Part shown: positions 1 to 10,652 of the stretch, in pieces | Numbering within the stretch: the stretch's first letter is position 1 | How the letters are laid out: the number at the start of each line of letters is the position of its first letter | Source: Basidiobolus meristosporus CBS 931.73 | Taxonomy: Eukaryota > Basidiobolomycota > Basidiobolomycetes > Basidiobolales > Basidiobolaceae | DNA: 47,809 nt | Direction of reading: 5' to 3' | NCBI GenBank assembly: GCA_002104905.1 | Contig: MCFE01000669.1 | Location: 1 to 47,809, forward strand | Made by a program: the position numbers and the translations under genes | The notes under the pieces: model-generated | The model's database searches: none | Told to the model about the DNA's origin: nothing | What the model saw: the letters and a program-made list of their open reading frames with translations, nothing else

Positions 1-1789
1 TATGTAAGAATATATATAACAACAGAAGTATTGAAGTCAAGAATGAGCTGGGAGTGCGCGGATTTGTTGAGGAAGCCATGCAGGAATGATTTTGTTTGAA
101 ATTTGCTCAGTATGGGCCAGATGCGTCTGTTTGTGCCTGAACATTGAACACCAAAGAGATTTTGAATGAGCTTTTGCCTCAAATGACTAATGTACCATGT
201 AGTATATTAGTAAACCTAAGTGGCTTCTGAGAGCAATATACACAGCACTCATACAGGCAAGAGTTTCAAAATATCAGACAGAGGGTAAGTTAATACCTTG
301 AAGAATCAGTAGGGGAGCCTCAAGAGGAAGAATACAGCCCACAAGCAACAGCATCCAGATTGTGCCAGCACGCCTTGCTGGATTCCTTAACATCCTTTAC
401 TTTACTGCGCTGGCACATAACAGTCTAAACTATGCCAATACCTTTCACAAGAGCACCCTGCATTGAGTCAATGCACATTGTGTCAATGCAAAAACTGCAG
501 AGCAAACCACCAGAACATGCCAAACTGCACATTTAGACATAAGTCCATGGGAGCGGGCCAAGTAGCATCAGCAAGCTGTATCACATCAAACTCAGCCAAG
601 GGCCATGCCAATGCATCTAGTCACGCCTGCACATACCTTTACTCCTGACCATAAGCAAGTTACTTCTGGTGAACTGAATGATGGTGACCCACATGAAGTG
701 CTTCCACCACCAAAGTCTTTGGCAAGTAAAAGAACGCATCAGCGCATAACAATGCAGGCCAGTTCAGTTGCAATTAAGCATGGCTAAGCTGCAGCATTGC
801 ACTCAACAGCTAGGAGGCAAAATACCCACTACAAATACACAAATAGTTAAGATGATAGCCAACAAGGAAGTAACTTAGGTGTGCAAAGTGAATCTCTACC
901 AGATGCTTCAGTAGTAATCCCTGTGAGAAAAAAACCTAGGAGAAATTGATGCAATTGCACTAAATTGCTATTGTTTGTGATGATCCAAATACTGCATTTT
1001 TTTTGATTCAAATCAAGCCATTGCAAATCAGTATTCACAAAGTTTTTGATATACATAATATCAAGATTGTCTAACATTCGAGTCAGAACCCCTATAAATA
1101 AATACCCTGCATATAAACACATCATCTGTAATACCAGTGCAGCCACTTGGTCTGTTTTGCACCTACTCAATCAGACACATACCAGCTATGAAACCGTGTC
1201 AGATCACTAACATCAGGCATTTACTTGCACATTGAGCAAAATGTATATTTGTTGGCAAATCTGGTAGCTTGTTTATTGGTCCAGGAGTCAATTGGGGGCT
1301 GACAGGTTCAGGATACTTTTGGACCAATTAACTACTGAGATACAATCCAGTTAGAGTGATAGTAACTAAAATGGTAAGTATCAGTGTAGTTGATAGTGAA
1401 ATATGCATTTATTGCAATTTGCATTAAAAAACATATCCAAATACTGAATTTACCTACCATAATAGCACCATCCAATTATGCACATGATGCAAACATTACA
1501 AGTTTGCATAATCATCTGTGCCAACCTCATTGTGTCAGATTCTACCATAGTGTGCAAGATGGTCCCACATAGTGCAAAATGTTCCAGGAGTGATCCTGCC
1601 TGCTGGAAGATAAAATATTGTGCTTGATTGTTGTTGATGGCTGCAGATTGTGCTGCATGCCTGGACACAGTACAATGGAACAAGTCTAAGCCCCATTTGG
1701 TCTGCAAGCTCAACATATCTTTATATGGACTCAAGCAATCACCAAGAGCCTGGAGTTGAAAGATAGATTTTTATTTTAAATTGTTGAGA
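1..1789. other. Gene-free diverged repeat DNA
   Basis: I see no gene here. ORFs are all short and none has a recognisable motif. The stretch 280-615 is a dispersed repeat listed separately. At about 1675-1686 the sequence ends with the same terminal inverted repeat (GGAACAAGTC then TA) that closes the two foldback elements at 14924-15654 and 26498-26706, but no matching left end is visible, so at most a truncated copy is present. The rest is AT-rich and unassigned. Confidence 0.6.
280..615 (+). repeat. Dispersed repeat J, copy 1
   Basis: This stretch matches 18345-18670 in the same orientation with many substitutions. Shared landmarks in order: a GGGTAAGT start, 'caagagga', 'gcatc[ct]agattg', 'catccttt/catccctt', 'atgccctgc/caccctgc' followed by 'ttgag', 'cttgccaaa/catgccaaac', 'gtccat[tg]gg' and 'gccaagggcca/gccaagggtca'. 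It carries no convincing coding frame. The repeat type is unknown; it could be the non-coding part of a DNA transposon. Confidence 0.5.
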
Positions 1790-1885
1790 TTTGAAGTTCT
1801 AACTCTGACTGAAGTATATAATATCAGCCAGATAGTGCAAGTCCAGCTCAATTAGATCTGTATGTGGATGATGTATCATAGCGAC

Positions 1886-2952
1886 TGTAGTGGGGTCACA
1901 GTGACACCCACTGACAGATGTGCTCATTCCCATATTTCTACTTGCCAATTTTTCTATTACCCTTATATTAGTTTTATCCCACTTTTCTTACTTGGTTGGT
2001 ACTATTCCATAAGCTAGCTGACTATCACACCTGTTACCTGTTACATAAGTTATCCCTCACTTTATGTAAGATTGCTTGTTGTAAGTGCTTTGAAATTAGG
2101 CAGGTACCTGCACCAATACCAGTAACATATTACTAAATTGTGTCACCATTCCAACAACTTTCATACCATATTTGGTATCCCTGTGTTACACAGGTTGCAG
2201 AATACTGATTTTTGATTGGTTGGGAGCGCTGTGCCTCCTAGACCTTTTGGTACCTACTTAGAACATTCTTAGCTCATTCTGATGCCATTAAGATTTCTGG
2301 TTGGCTACTGGAACCTTCTAGAGCACCATGATTAGTAATCACTTTGCCATTATGAAAAATATATAAGGGAGGCAATCCCTCATCAGTAAATCATCTTCCC
2401 TTTTATGAATATACTAACTTGTTGATTAATGTGTTCACTGCTGCCAGCTGCTACCTGAACTTCCAACCGCAGACCTCAGGACACTCCCAGGAAACCATGC
2501 TGACAGCCAACAGACCTTAGAGGCACTACTTGTGAGGAATACTCAGAGTAACTTTCTTTTATTATATTTGAATCTTTCTCAAGTTTGTTCTTGTGCAGGC
2601 AAAGATGCTTCTCTGTCTTTGTAACTATTGACCACAGCTATATTCTTATCAAGTCCATGCTGGTCAAGTTTAAAATTGTTTGGACTTTGGAAGCTTTAGT
2701 ACATTGCCATCTCAAAGGATGCTGAGCCCAGCACATATGTTTGTTAGGGCACCAACTAAGCTGGGGATTGTAGCTCCATACTTTTCCCTTGACAAGCTTT
2801 TGGCTTTATTCCCCATCACATTAAATTAGAGACAGATCCCAAGTATTCCTAGTAAGCTTTGCCAGAGGTTATTGCACCCAGTGAACACCCCACACACAAA
2901 ACACCAGAGAAGTGTTGTACATATCTTTCCCTTTAACATATACACCACCACA
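1886..2952 (+). repeat. Solo LTR, family A, copy 1
   Basis: About 1,067 bp starting TGTAGTGG and ending CCACCACA, the usual TG...CA ends of an LTR. A TATA box (TATATAAGG, about 2360) is followed within 30 nt by a polyadenylation-like motif (CAGTAAATC; AATAAATC in sister copies), the normal U3/R layout. It splits the copia RT just after the YVDD codons. Flanks are CGAC (1882-1885) and CCAC (2953-2956), and the unoccupied site in copy C2 reads CCAC once, so a 4-bp target duplication is supported. Other copies: 3557-4619, 21977-23041, 28262-30140. No internal region of this family occurs in the window. Confidence 0.8.
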
Positions 2953-3556
2953 CCACCAATAACCTAGAAACATTGTAAGTGACTGAATCCAGGCTATACA
3001 AAGTTTTCAAGATATCTGATCTACAAGAACTCAGTAACTTCCTAGGAAATAAAGTTCTTCATTGACAGAAGTACTCATATTATCACCCTAAGCCAGTCCA
3101 GGTACATTCAAAATGTATTAGATAAGTACCAGGTGGAGGACTGTACACCAGCAGCTACCCCATTGGAGACACACCTCAGCATGGCCAAGACTCAAACAAA
3201 TCAAGAGAACTTGGAGCTATCTGAAAGCTCAAGTTTCCTTATCAGTATATGGTCAACAGTCTGAGGTATATCCTGCTTGGAACAAGTCTAGGTATCTCAG
3301 GTTTTGTGGGAATTGTCAGCCAGTGTAATCAGAGCTTTGGATCTGATCATGTTGCAGCAGTTAAGCTGGTTTTTAGATATCTAAAAGGAGCTATTATATC
3401 TGCTGAAGATATACCTATAGGATTTGGAACAGGATCTTGTGGGATACTCTGATGCTGATAGGACACAAAGTTTAGAGTGTAGAAGATCTACCACAGGATG
3501 CACCTTTCATTACTGTCAAAGAGCATTTCATAGAGCACAAGAATACAACCAACTGT

Positions 3557-4619
3557 TGTAGTGGGGTCACAGTGACACACACTGACAAATGTGCCCATTC
3601 CCATATATTTTACTTCCCTATATTTCTACAACCTGTTTTCAAATTTTATCCCATTTAGCATATCTGATCGGTACTATCCCATAAGCCAGTTAACTATAAT
3701 TCATGCTTGTTTATATCATACATTATCCCTTGCTTTATGTAAGATTACTAGTTGTACTTGCTTCTATACAAGCCAAGTATTTGTGCCAAGACCTATAATA
3801 CATGATCTATTTGTGTCACCATCCCTATGATTCTCATTCCATATATGGAATCCCTATGTTGCACTGGACTCAAAATACTGATCCCTGATTGATTGGAAGT
3901 GCTGTACCTCTTAGAACCTTCCAGCATCTACTTAGAGCATTCTTAGCTCATTATGATGTCATTTAGAGTTCTACTGAGCTCTGTAACCTTCTGGCACTTC
4001 ATTATTAGTAATCACTTAGCCTGGGAGAAAAGTACATAAGGGAGACAACTCCTTAACAATAAACCTTTATTCCTTTCATCAATATACCAGCTTGTTGATC
4101 AGTGTGATCACTGCCACCTGCTGCTACCTGAGCCTCCAATTCCAGACCACTGGATACTCCCAGGAAACCACACTCACAGCCAACTGACCATGGAGGCACT
4201 ACTTGTGAGGAATACTAAGGGTAGGTATCTTTTACTATATTTGATTCTTTCCCAGTTTTGTTCTTTTACAGGCAAAGATACTTCTCTGTCTTTGTAACTA
4301 TTGCCACAGCTATATTCTTATCAAGTCCCTGCTGGTCAAGTTTACAATTGTTTGGACTTTGGAAGCTTTAGTACATTGTCATCTCAAAGGATGCTGAACC
4401 CAGCACATACTTTTGTTAGGACACTAAGTTGGAGATTGTAGTTCAATAGTTTACCCTTGACAAGCTTGTGGCTTTATTCCCCTTCACCTTAGAGTAGAGA
4501 CAAAGTACAAGTATTTTTAGCAAGCTTTTCCAGAGGTTTTTGCACCCAGTTAACACCCCACACACAATTACTTGAGAAGTGGTGGACATTTCACTCCCTT
4601 GGACTTACATACCATCATA
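3557..4619 (+). repeat. Solo LTR, family A, copy 2
   Basis: About 1,063 bp, TGTAGTGG to CATCATA (a decayed CACCACA end). It has the family TATA box (near 4031) and AATAAA (near 4059). It lies inside copia RNase H; the flanks CTGT (3553-3556) and CTAT (4620-4623) correspond to a single CCAT in the intact copia sequence near 36800, giving a decayed 4-bp target duplication. This copy is more diverged at its ends than A3 and A4, suggesting an older insertion. Confidence 0.8.
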
Positions 4620-4984
4620 CTATAGCACTGTCTACCATACAGGCAGAGTATAGAGCAGCCTGTGGGGCAGCAGAAGAAGCAAAGTGGCTAAGAATGCTTT
4701 TTTAGATCTAGGCCAATGTCTAAAAATGCCTCTTACTTTGTTTGGCAATAATCAAGGATGTTTACCAGAAAGTCAAGTCCAACTCTGTATACTTGAATTA
4801 AGCACAAAGATATCAGATATTACCTCATACATGAAGCTAGGGAGAGTAGCTTAGTAAGCTTAATGCACTGTCATCTGGATGAAATGGTTAAAGAGATATT
4901 CACCAAACCATTTGCTAGAGACAAGCTTAAACATCTTAGGTCAAAATTTGGACTAGTTGGCATAAATATTTAGTTGAGTGGCAG

Positions 4985-5240
4985 TCTTGCAAGAATTTGT
5001 AGCTTCATCTAAATATTTACCTATTGTATTCAAATACATCATTACCTTGAAATCCAAGAGATTAATAGCCAATATCCCTGTTGGGATTTACTTAGATTAT
5101 TTCTGCCAAAATTTCAGGTACCCAGAGCATGAAAATTCTCAAAGTTGTTCAAACAATTTACATTCAACAAATCATTAGGCAGAAACTAGATAGTTGACTT
5201 ATTCTCTCATATTTCCAATATATCCAAGATTCTCACAACT
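4985..5240 (+). repeat. Copia LTR shared by two head-to-tail copia fragments
   Basis: This aligns with the copia LTRs at 31750-32098, 36079-36427 and 37163-37493 but is about 90 bp shorter because part of its centre is missing. It follows the RNase H end and polypurine-like tract of relic C0 (ending near 4984) and is followed at 5241 by the primer-binding site and start of gag. An LTR with RNase H upstream and gag downstream is what a tandem element (internal-LTR-internal) looks like. Confidence 0.75.
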
Positions 5241-5425
5241 GGTTATGAGCTCCAGGCCATCACTCTTTGCAATGTCTACTGCTGCTATTACCACAATATT
5301 CACTCTGCTGAAAAGCTGAATGGATCTAACTTACATTTGCAGAAGGTGAGGATGATGATGCTGCAACAGGAAAGAGGCCTTTGAGATATGCTAAAAGACC
5401 AAAACAATATCATACAAATATTGCC
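5241..5425 (+). pseudogene. Copia primer-binding site and gag start (relic)
   Basis: The sequence begins GGTTATGAGCTCC, the decayed form of the primer-binding site at 27648 and 36078, and continues with the bases that encode the gag N-terminus in C1 and C2 (the ATG at 5245 lies inside the primer-binding site). Alignment with gag can be followed for about 180 bases, with several frame breaks, then stops. It probably belongs to a second copia copy that shared the LTR at 4985-5240. Confidence 0.7.
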
Positions 5426-5618
5426 ACAGTACCACTAAAATATTTCCAAGTTATATCCCTTTATTTGGTTTTTAAAATTAGCAAAACATCATCATGATCC
5501 CATCATAAGATTATTAGGAGGGTCACTAACTCCAAGCTACTGGTATTATGACAGTCTCTAAATGGGATCCTGATGGCTGATCTGATTGGATTCACCCACA
5601 GGATCATGTTATTCTTCA
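5426..5618. other. Unassigned AT-rich spacer
   Basis: No coding signal. The segment near 5570-5625 ('gatggctgatct...ggattc...') resembles 7375-7425, so it is probably the edge of the same repeat that ends near 7450. Confidence 0.4.
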
Positions 5619-6375
5619 TCAGGGGTCCTTCACTGCTACTTCACCTGAGTGATTCATGAGTGATACTATGCTTTTCTTTGATAAATGCTGAGCTGGTGCA
5701 TCTGTGTCTGCCTGCTTGTCTCTCATTGTCACTCTTCCAGCTACCTGACATCTCTTTAATGCTTGTCTAGAGCTTTTGGCCCTGCTTGTAATGGGCTCCT
5801 GAGGAAGCTTCTGGTTTTTAGTCATGGCACCCTTGTTTGTCTGCCTTTGATAGTTTCTGCTGTTCTTGAGATACTTTCTGGCATACCAATGCAGGCCCAT
5901 AATCTGTTTGCCTGTTTGAATCCAGGATAATGCTCATGGAACAAGAAAAGTGCATTTTGCTTAGCCTTTAGCTCCTGACAGTCCCATGGTATGCTGGCCT
6001 TAAGGTGATGGCATGCTAGTCTTCTGACAGCCTCTTGAATATTGGCCCACTCTTTATTGGTGTACTCAATAGGCTCACAGATCTTCAATGTATTTTGGTT
6101 TTCAAGCTTCTGTATAGACACCACATTGTCTCCCTCCCACACTGTGATAAGTTTTTCTGTGGGTTTTATCTTTGCGCACTGTTGTGCTTCAAAGACTTTA
6201 CAGTGCTCCACTATTATTATATTAGGAAATGGCACAATTCTTGGCAGTGACATTGAGCTACTTGAGTTCCTTCTTTGCAGCAAAAATACTGCCTTCTCTA
6301 ACTGGGATATTGATTACTCTATATGTTTTATCTGCTCTTCCAGTTTCTTTTCAACAATATCCCTATACTGATGAA
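5619..6375 (-). pseudogene. Repeated hypothetical ORF H, copy 1
   Basis: I do not recognise this protein. The longest open part (5822-6283, 153 codons) reads toward lower coordinates with landmarks LLQRR, ITVWEGDNVV, NTLKICE, WANIQEAVRRLACHHLKA, IPWDCQELKAKQNAL; a shorter frame (5619-5900) continues it. The same protein is present in a second copy, split by gypsy G2 (26136-26960 and 18958-19767), where VWEGDNVV, LRICE and IPWD..EL recur. The upstream bases 6290-6375 encode a charged, helix-prone stretch ('LEEQIKHIE'). Repetition and decay suggest a transposon protein of unknown class. Frame changes make this copy non-functional. Confidence 0.6.
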
Positions 6376-7450
6376 CAAGTTGTATATGGAGTATTTCAGG
6401 CTAAATGAGTCCTTTGAGATACTGGAGAATTTGAAAGAATTGGCAAAATATTACAGAGTATCCACTATCCTAAGTATTTCTCACAGGCTCCAATTAATAT
6501 CCATATGCATATGCAACAATACAAATGCAGACACTGGATGAACTGGATATGTATTTATTCAAGTGGTGTTCTGAAGCCATTTGTACCAAGAGTACACTGG
6601 GAGTCTTGGGAGTCATATATGGACATTGTAGGAATATTTATACAGAAGGGGGTCACCAATGCCAACTTGATGCATCTAAAGCTGCTCCGCAAGGATTCTA
6701 TAACAGGATTTGAGTGGCTATACTACAAACATAAAGCTGAATACATAGATATCTGCTGCTACTGTATCCAATCTCTACTCCATCTTGCTTGGCGTATGGA
6801 GAATATTGGGCCTTGCTTGATCTTTTGGGAGTTTCCAACAGAGTGGATGTGTGGGAGATAGACAGACAAGTCAAGTTGCATGTACAAGCATATCCCAATC
6901 TCATCAACAATATTACCTTCAAGTTTGTCATGGATGTGATGAGTTGGCACATGGAGGAGAGCCAGGAAGAGTTGGAAAATACTGAGGAGTGAAGTGCACA
7001 TAGAGACACCTATGCCTATGGCATTAAGCAGCTAAGTGGCCCCAATGCGCAGGTAAGCTGTTAAGTAATGCAAAGCTAGGTTGGGTCCAACCAGCAACTA
7101 ACTTTATTGGGAAAACTCTACAAAGAAATGCAAGCTTTCTAAAGGTTGCAAGCCAACTTAACTCGCCAAGCAGGAGGCAATAGTTTTTTTGATGCAAGGT
7201 ATATGTGGAATACCCTAGGTAGTGGTGGGTGAGCTGATAAAGATGGATGATTCTACAGTGGAATATATGAACTACACAAGGGGAGGTAGAAAAAGTAAAT
7301 ACTATTTGGCAAATTGGCACAGTAGCATTATACAGAACTAGCTGTAGGCTGCCATAAGTCCATCATAATGCCATCTGATGGCTGATCAGGATTGGATCCT
7401 CCCTGAGGACCAAATTATTTTTTGTAGGGTACTGAAAATAAGTGATACAA
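6340..7450 (+). pseudogene. Degenerate tnp2-like DNA transposon segment, copy F1
   Basis: This stretch is homologous to 8590-9098 and 27290-27576 and partly to 13763-14200. A conserved block reads 'INxHMHMQxYKC...W..xICIYS', which I compare to the 'NMHLHxHL..C...YGPxxSFW' block of CACTA/tnp2-type transposases. Another open frame (6789-6992) ends in an acidic tail (EESQEELENTEE). Frames change every 100-200 bases. Bases 7190-7370 recur in inverted orientation at 14610-14790. The assignment rests mainly on copy F2, which carries a clearer motif. Confidence 0.5.
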
Positions 7451-7499
7451 AGTTATTGCATTCTTGAATGCCAAGCTGTTTGCCCCATTGGCAAGACTA

Positions 7500-9098
7500 C
7501 CTTAGCTTGATGCCATAAGAAAAGGGAAAAACCATAATCCAAATACTGTAACATGCCTCTTGGCCATTTGGCATACACATGGCATTGGAAGCACTAGACA
7601 GATCACAGACATTGTTTTGCCACATAAGTCATATTTGAGCATTCAACAGTAACACTGAACTAGCAAGATCTTGCCTGCCACTTGAAGCTTCTATAAAAGC
7701 ACCTTGTCTTACTTGTCACCTTGTGCAAGCCAGTTTGGCTGAGCTTCTGCTGTACCTTGGAACACCACAGCTTTGTAAGCATGACCAATGGAGCAATAGC
7801 CATGATGCAGCAGCTCAATGCTGGATTGCAAGTCTATATTCCCACACAACTGTACTCTACATGAGCCTGGCAAAATTTAAATAGCTAATGAGACAACACC
7901 TGCATAAGCTCATGCAGACTGACAAGTATTATGAATCTCTCAAGTACTTCACCCTGATGATTTAAGCATATGTATTGCAAACATATTTGAGGTCTATTAT
8001 TACAAACAGCTAAGAAGCAAGCGCCGCTCAAAAGGCATTTATGACTATCTCTTTGCCTTGACACTTGCTGGACTCTCACCAAACAAGTATGCTGCCAGCA
8101 AATTCTGCAGGCCACTTATTCTCAGCAACCTGAAACTGTTTCCAATATTATTGTATTAGAGTAGAAATTCATTGGCAGTCTCACTGAAATATGAGTTTAA
8201 ATCAGTGTTAAATACAGATAGCTACCTATATTCATTGCAGGATGAATCTCAAATGCTATCAACCAGGATACTAGTAAGTGATTTTCATGTCAAAGTGCAT
8301 ATGGTACTCTGTGTAGCAGATTTCCCAGCCATCAGCAAGATAATTGGCTTTTCTAGGCACAATGGGTAGCGTTGCTGTTAAATGAGCAAGATCTAGGGGA
8401 TTTACTCCATAACTCACATGCATTTTAATTAACCAAGCACCATTACCAAGAACATCCCCTTTGAACAAAGAGAGCATACAGAAATCAGCATGCAACTGCA
8501 GCATAGCTTACAAGCAAGAAGCCATTGGCCAGAATAGTGAATCAATCAAAAGCTAGATATACCAAGGATGGGGTATTGGTTGGAGCAAGAGATTTCCCCT
8601 GGGAGCAATGAATTTCCTTTCAACAATGTCCCTATACTAACAAGCAGGTTATACATAGGGTATTTTAAGCTGTACAAGCTCTTTGGATACCAGCAAAACT
8701 TGAAAATGGCAAGAAATCTTAGAGCATACACTACCCACCGCACTTCTCACAAGCTGCAATCAATATTCATATGCATATGCAAGAATACAAATGTAAGGTC
8801 TGGATGAGCAGGATATGTATTTATTCAATTGGCCATCTGAGTGAATTTGTGTGCAGAGTACATTGGGAGGATTGGGTGCTGAATATAAGCATTGCTGAAA
8901 TATTTATCCAGAAGTGGATCACAAGTTCCATCTTGACACATCTACAGGGGCTTTATTAGTAATTTGTGATTGGATTTGAGCACCTATACTACATGCAAAT
9001 AGCTGAATGTGCATCTCTGCTACTCCTGCATCCACTATGTACTAACATTGCTTAGGCTGTGGAGACTATTGGCCTTGCTTCATCTTTTGAGAGTATCT
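7500..9098 (+). pseudogene. Degenerate tnp2/CACTA-like transposase, copy F2
   Basis: The frame at 8172-8369 contains VSDFHVKVHMVLCVADFPAI followed by SKIIGFSRHNG. This matches the tnp2-family block in which a hydrophobic strand, D-x-P-A, and a glycine-phenylalanine-serine-x-H segment precede a Cys-rich patch. The same block occurs in inverted orientation at 37510-37660 as VKAHVIVCTGDTPAF...GFSRHN, which is even closer to the family pattern. Upstream, bases 7795-7865 encode MMQQLNAGLQVYIPTQLYST before a stop. Downstream the INIHMHMQEYKC block follows (about 8755-8800). Many stops show it is dead. The right end is cut by gypsy G1 at about 9099. Confidence 0.55.
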
Positions 9099-9391
9099 AT
9101 TGCATGAGTATATGTCAGAGCAATATGCTCTGAAAGCTGGAATCAACTCAGAACCAACCAAATCAACTTCAGTCTTAACGGCTGATGGGAACTCTCACAT
9201 AATCAGCTATATTGCTCAGCCAGTAAGAATGAAGATCAATGACTATGAAGAAGACCTACAGGCTTATGTATTTGGGAACTGCAAGTTTAACCTTGTACTT
9301 GGAAAAACCTGGCTATTTTGTTGTAATCCATCAATCAACTGGAGAACCCATGCTACTCTGATCCAAAAAGACAACAAGACCTATGAGCTAT
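9099..9391 (+). pseudogene. Gypsy protease C-terminal part (G1)
   Basis: The open frame 9100-9411 gives EQYALKAGINSEPTKSTSV, 'NSHIISYI', 'LGKTWLFCCNPSINW' and 'IQKDNKTYELL', matching the retropepsin-to-RT linker of G2 (24214-24645). The catalytic Asp motif lies upstream and is missing because the element is truncated. The frame is cut at 9392 by a solo LTR; the host sequence resumes at 9761. Confidence 0.8.
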
Positions 9392-9760
9392 TGTTGCAAT
9401 TTAAGAAGTGATTTGGATATAAGGAACTTATCAAGAAATAGTGATAATAGTTGAACTGTTGTTTATTCATAAAGAAGCTCAGTATTTATACCTTTGTAGA
9501 AGTAATACAGCTGCAACACTAAGTAGGGAGGGTTTCTCAATATTCAGGAGCATTCTGTAACAGTTTCAGGGTTAGTACATAATGTTTGGTAATAGTGCTA
9601 ATTTGATCCTGACTATAGGGGAATAATCATAAGATCATATATCTGGAGAAAGTGGCAAAGTTAAGGCAGTAAATGAGTCCTACAGTGACTAAGACTAGCC
9701 TAGAATTGTTAAGTAAATTTTTAGCTGCTGAATGATACCAAATAGTCCAATATTTCAACA
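9392..9760 (-). repeat. Solo LTR, family E (copia-type), with 5-bp TSD
   Basis: 369 bp with ends TGTTGCAA and TTTCAACA. It is flanked by perfect 5-bp duplications GCTAT at 9387-9391 and 9761-9765, and removing it restores the reading of G2 (TATGAGCTATTACCTGCC). Orientation is inferred as minus because the TATA-like and AATAAA-like sequences (GTATAAATAC, ATGAATAAAC) read on that strand. A 5-bp duplication is typical of Ty1/copia integrases. The family differs in sequence from the copia LTRs at 31750, 36079 and 37163. Confidence 0.85.
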
Positions 9761-9849
9761 GCTATTACCTGCCAGGCTGGATTTTAACTTGGTCAATTCC
9801 AGTGTGTGTGAGACAAGTGAACTTAGCAAGACCCAGTTCTGTAGAGCGC

Positions 9850-10652
9850 TGTGGTAGGGTAAACATACCTCCCACAGACAAGTTTATTCATATAGTCATT
9901 ATGATATACTTATCCATATTTTATCTTATCAGTATTATCCCATTCTTCTTTTGCCCATATTATCAGTATTATCCCCAAATGATGTTTACCCTGATTAGTT
10001 ATTAGCATTAGTTATCCCAGATGTTATTCAGCTTTGTGATCAGTAGATGTATCTATATAAGGCAAGTACCCGCGTCAGTACCTGTGACACATGACCTAGG
10101 TCTGTGTTACCATCCCTACCATTTCAATACCATATATAGTATTTCTATGTTGCACAGGTTTCAGACTACTGATTCCTGATTGGTTGAGAGTGCTGTGCCT
10201 TTTAGAACCTTCCAGGACATTCTTGGCATATTTTTAGCTCATAGTGATGTCATCAAGAATTCCACTGATACCTAGAATCTTCTAGAACCTTGTCATTAGT
10301 AATCACTTGGCAATCAGGAAAAGTATTTAAGGGAAAGGAATCCCTCATCAATAAATCATCCCTCTATCAGTAACACTTCTACCTTATTGATTAGCAGTTG
10401 ATCACTGCACCTGCCTTCAACAGTACATCTCAGACCTGCCATCAAGGAGCTTTTCAGGGTAGTGCACAAGACACACAGAGGCCTTTGGAGACACTTGGAG
10501 CACCTAGGAAGCTAGAGAAGCAGGAGCTTTTACCATAGTGACATATTGACAAAGGCACCAGCAGTTTAGACACAGAGGCTTTTGCACCCATCAGACACCT
10601 CACACACCTTGAGTTGTGTAGCTTCTCCCAGGAGTACCCCTACACCACCACA
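9850..10652 (+). repeat. Solo LTR, family B, copy 1
   Basis: 803 bp, TGTGGTAGGG to CACCACCACA, with TSD GCGC on both sides (9846-9849 and 10653-10656). A TATA-like GTATTTAAGGG (about 10323) is followed by AATAAATCATCC (about 10351). The promoter-to-R segment is clearly related to that of family A (shared AAGGGA..G.AATCCCTCATCA), but the 5' and 3' thirds differ. It interrupts the gypsy linker between protease and RT. Confidence 0.85.

Larger units (their letters stand above)
1790..4984 (+). mobile_element. Ty1/copia relic C0: RT and RNase H region
   Basis: This is the 3' part of a degenerate copia element, interrupted by two solo LTRs (1886-2952 and 3557-4619). Bases 1790-1885 hold the reverse-transcriptase active-site region: the bases around 1858-1885 align with those coding YVDD in copy C2. 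Bases 2953-3552 continue through the late RT (an ORF at 3249-3452 matches the block around 'SLMYI..GT' and 'VKQIFRYLKGT'). Bases 4620-4980 carry the end of RNase H, including the equivalent of the 'TKPLARDK' C-terminal block. Stops and frameshifts are frequent, so no protein can be made. It joins directly to the LTR at 4985-5240. Confidence 0.85.

Noticed and set aside
847-1170. 107-codon minus-strand frame
   Set aside because: No motif and ordinary AT-rich composition; not supported as a gene.
1886-2952. Family A as a DNA transposon with inverted ends
   Set aside because: TG...CA ends, a TATA box followed by AATAAA, no transposase, and 4-bp duplications fit a solo LTR better, although no full element is present to prove it.
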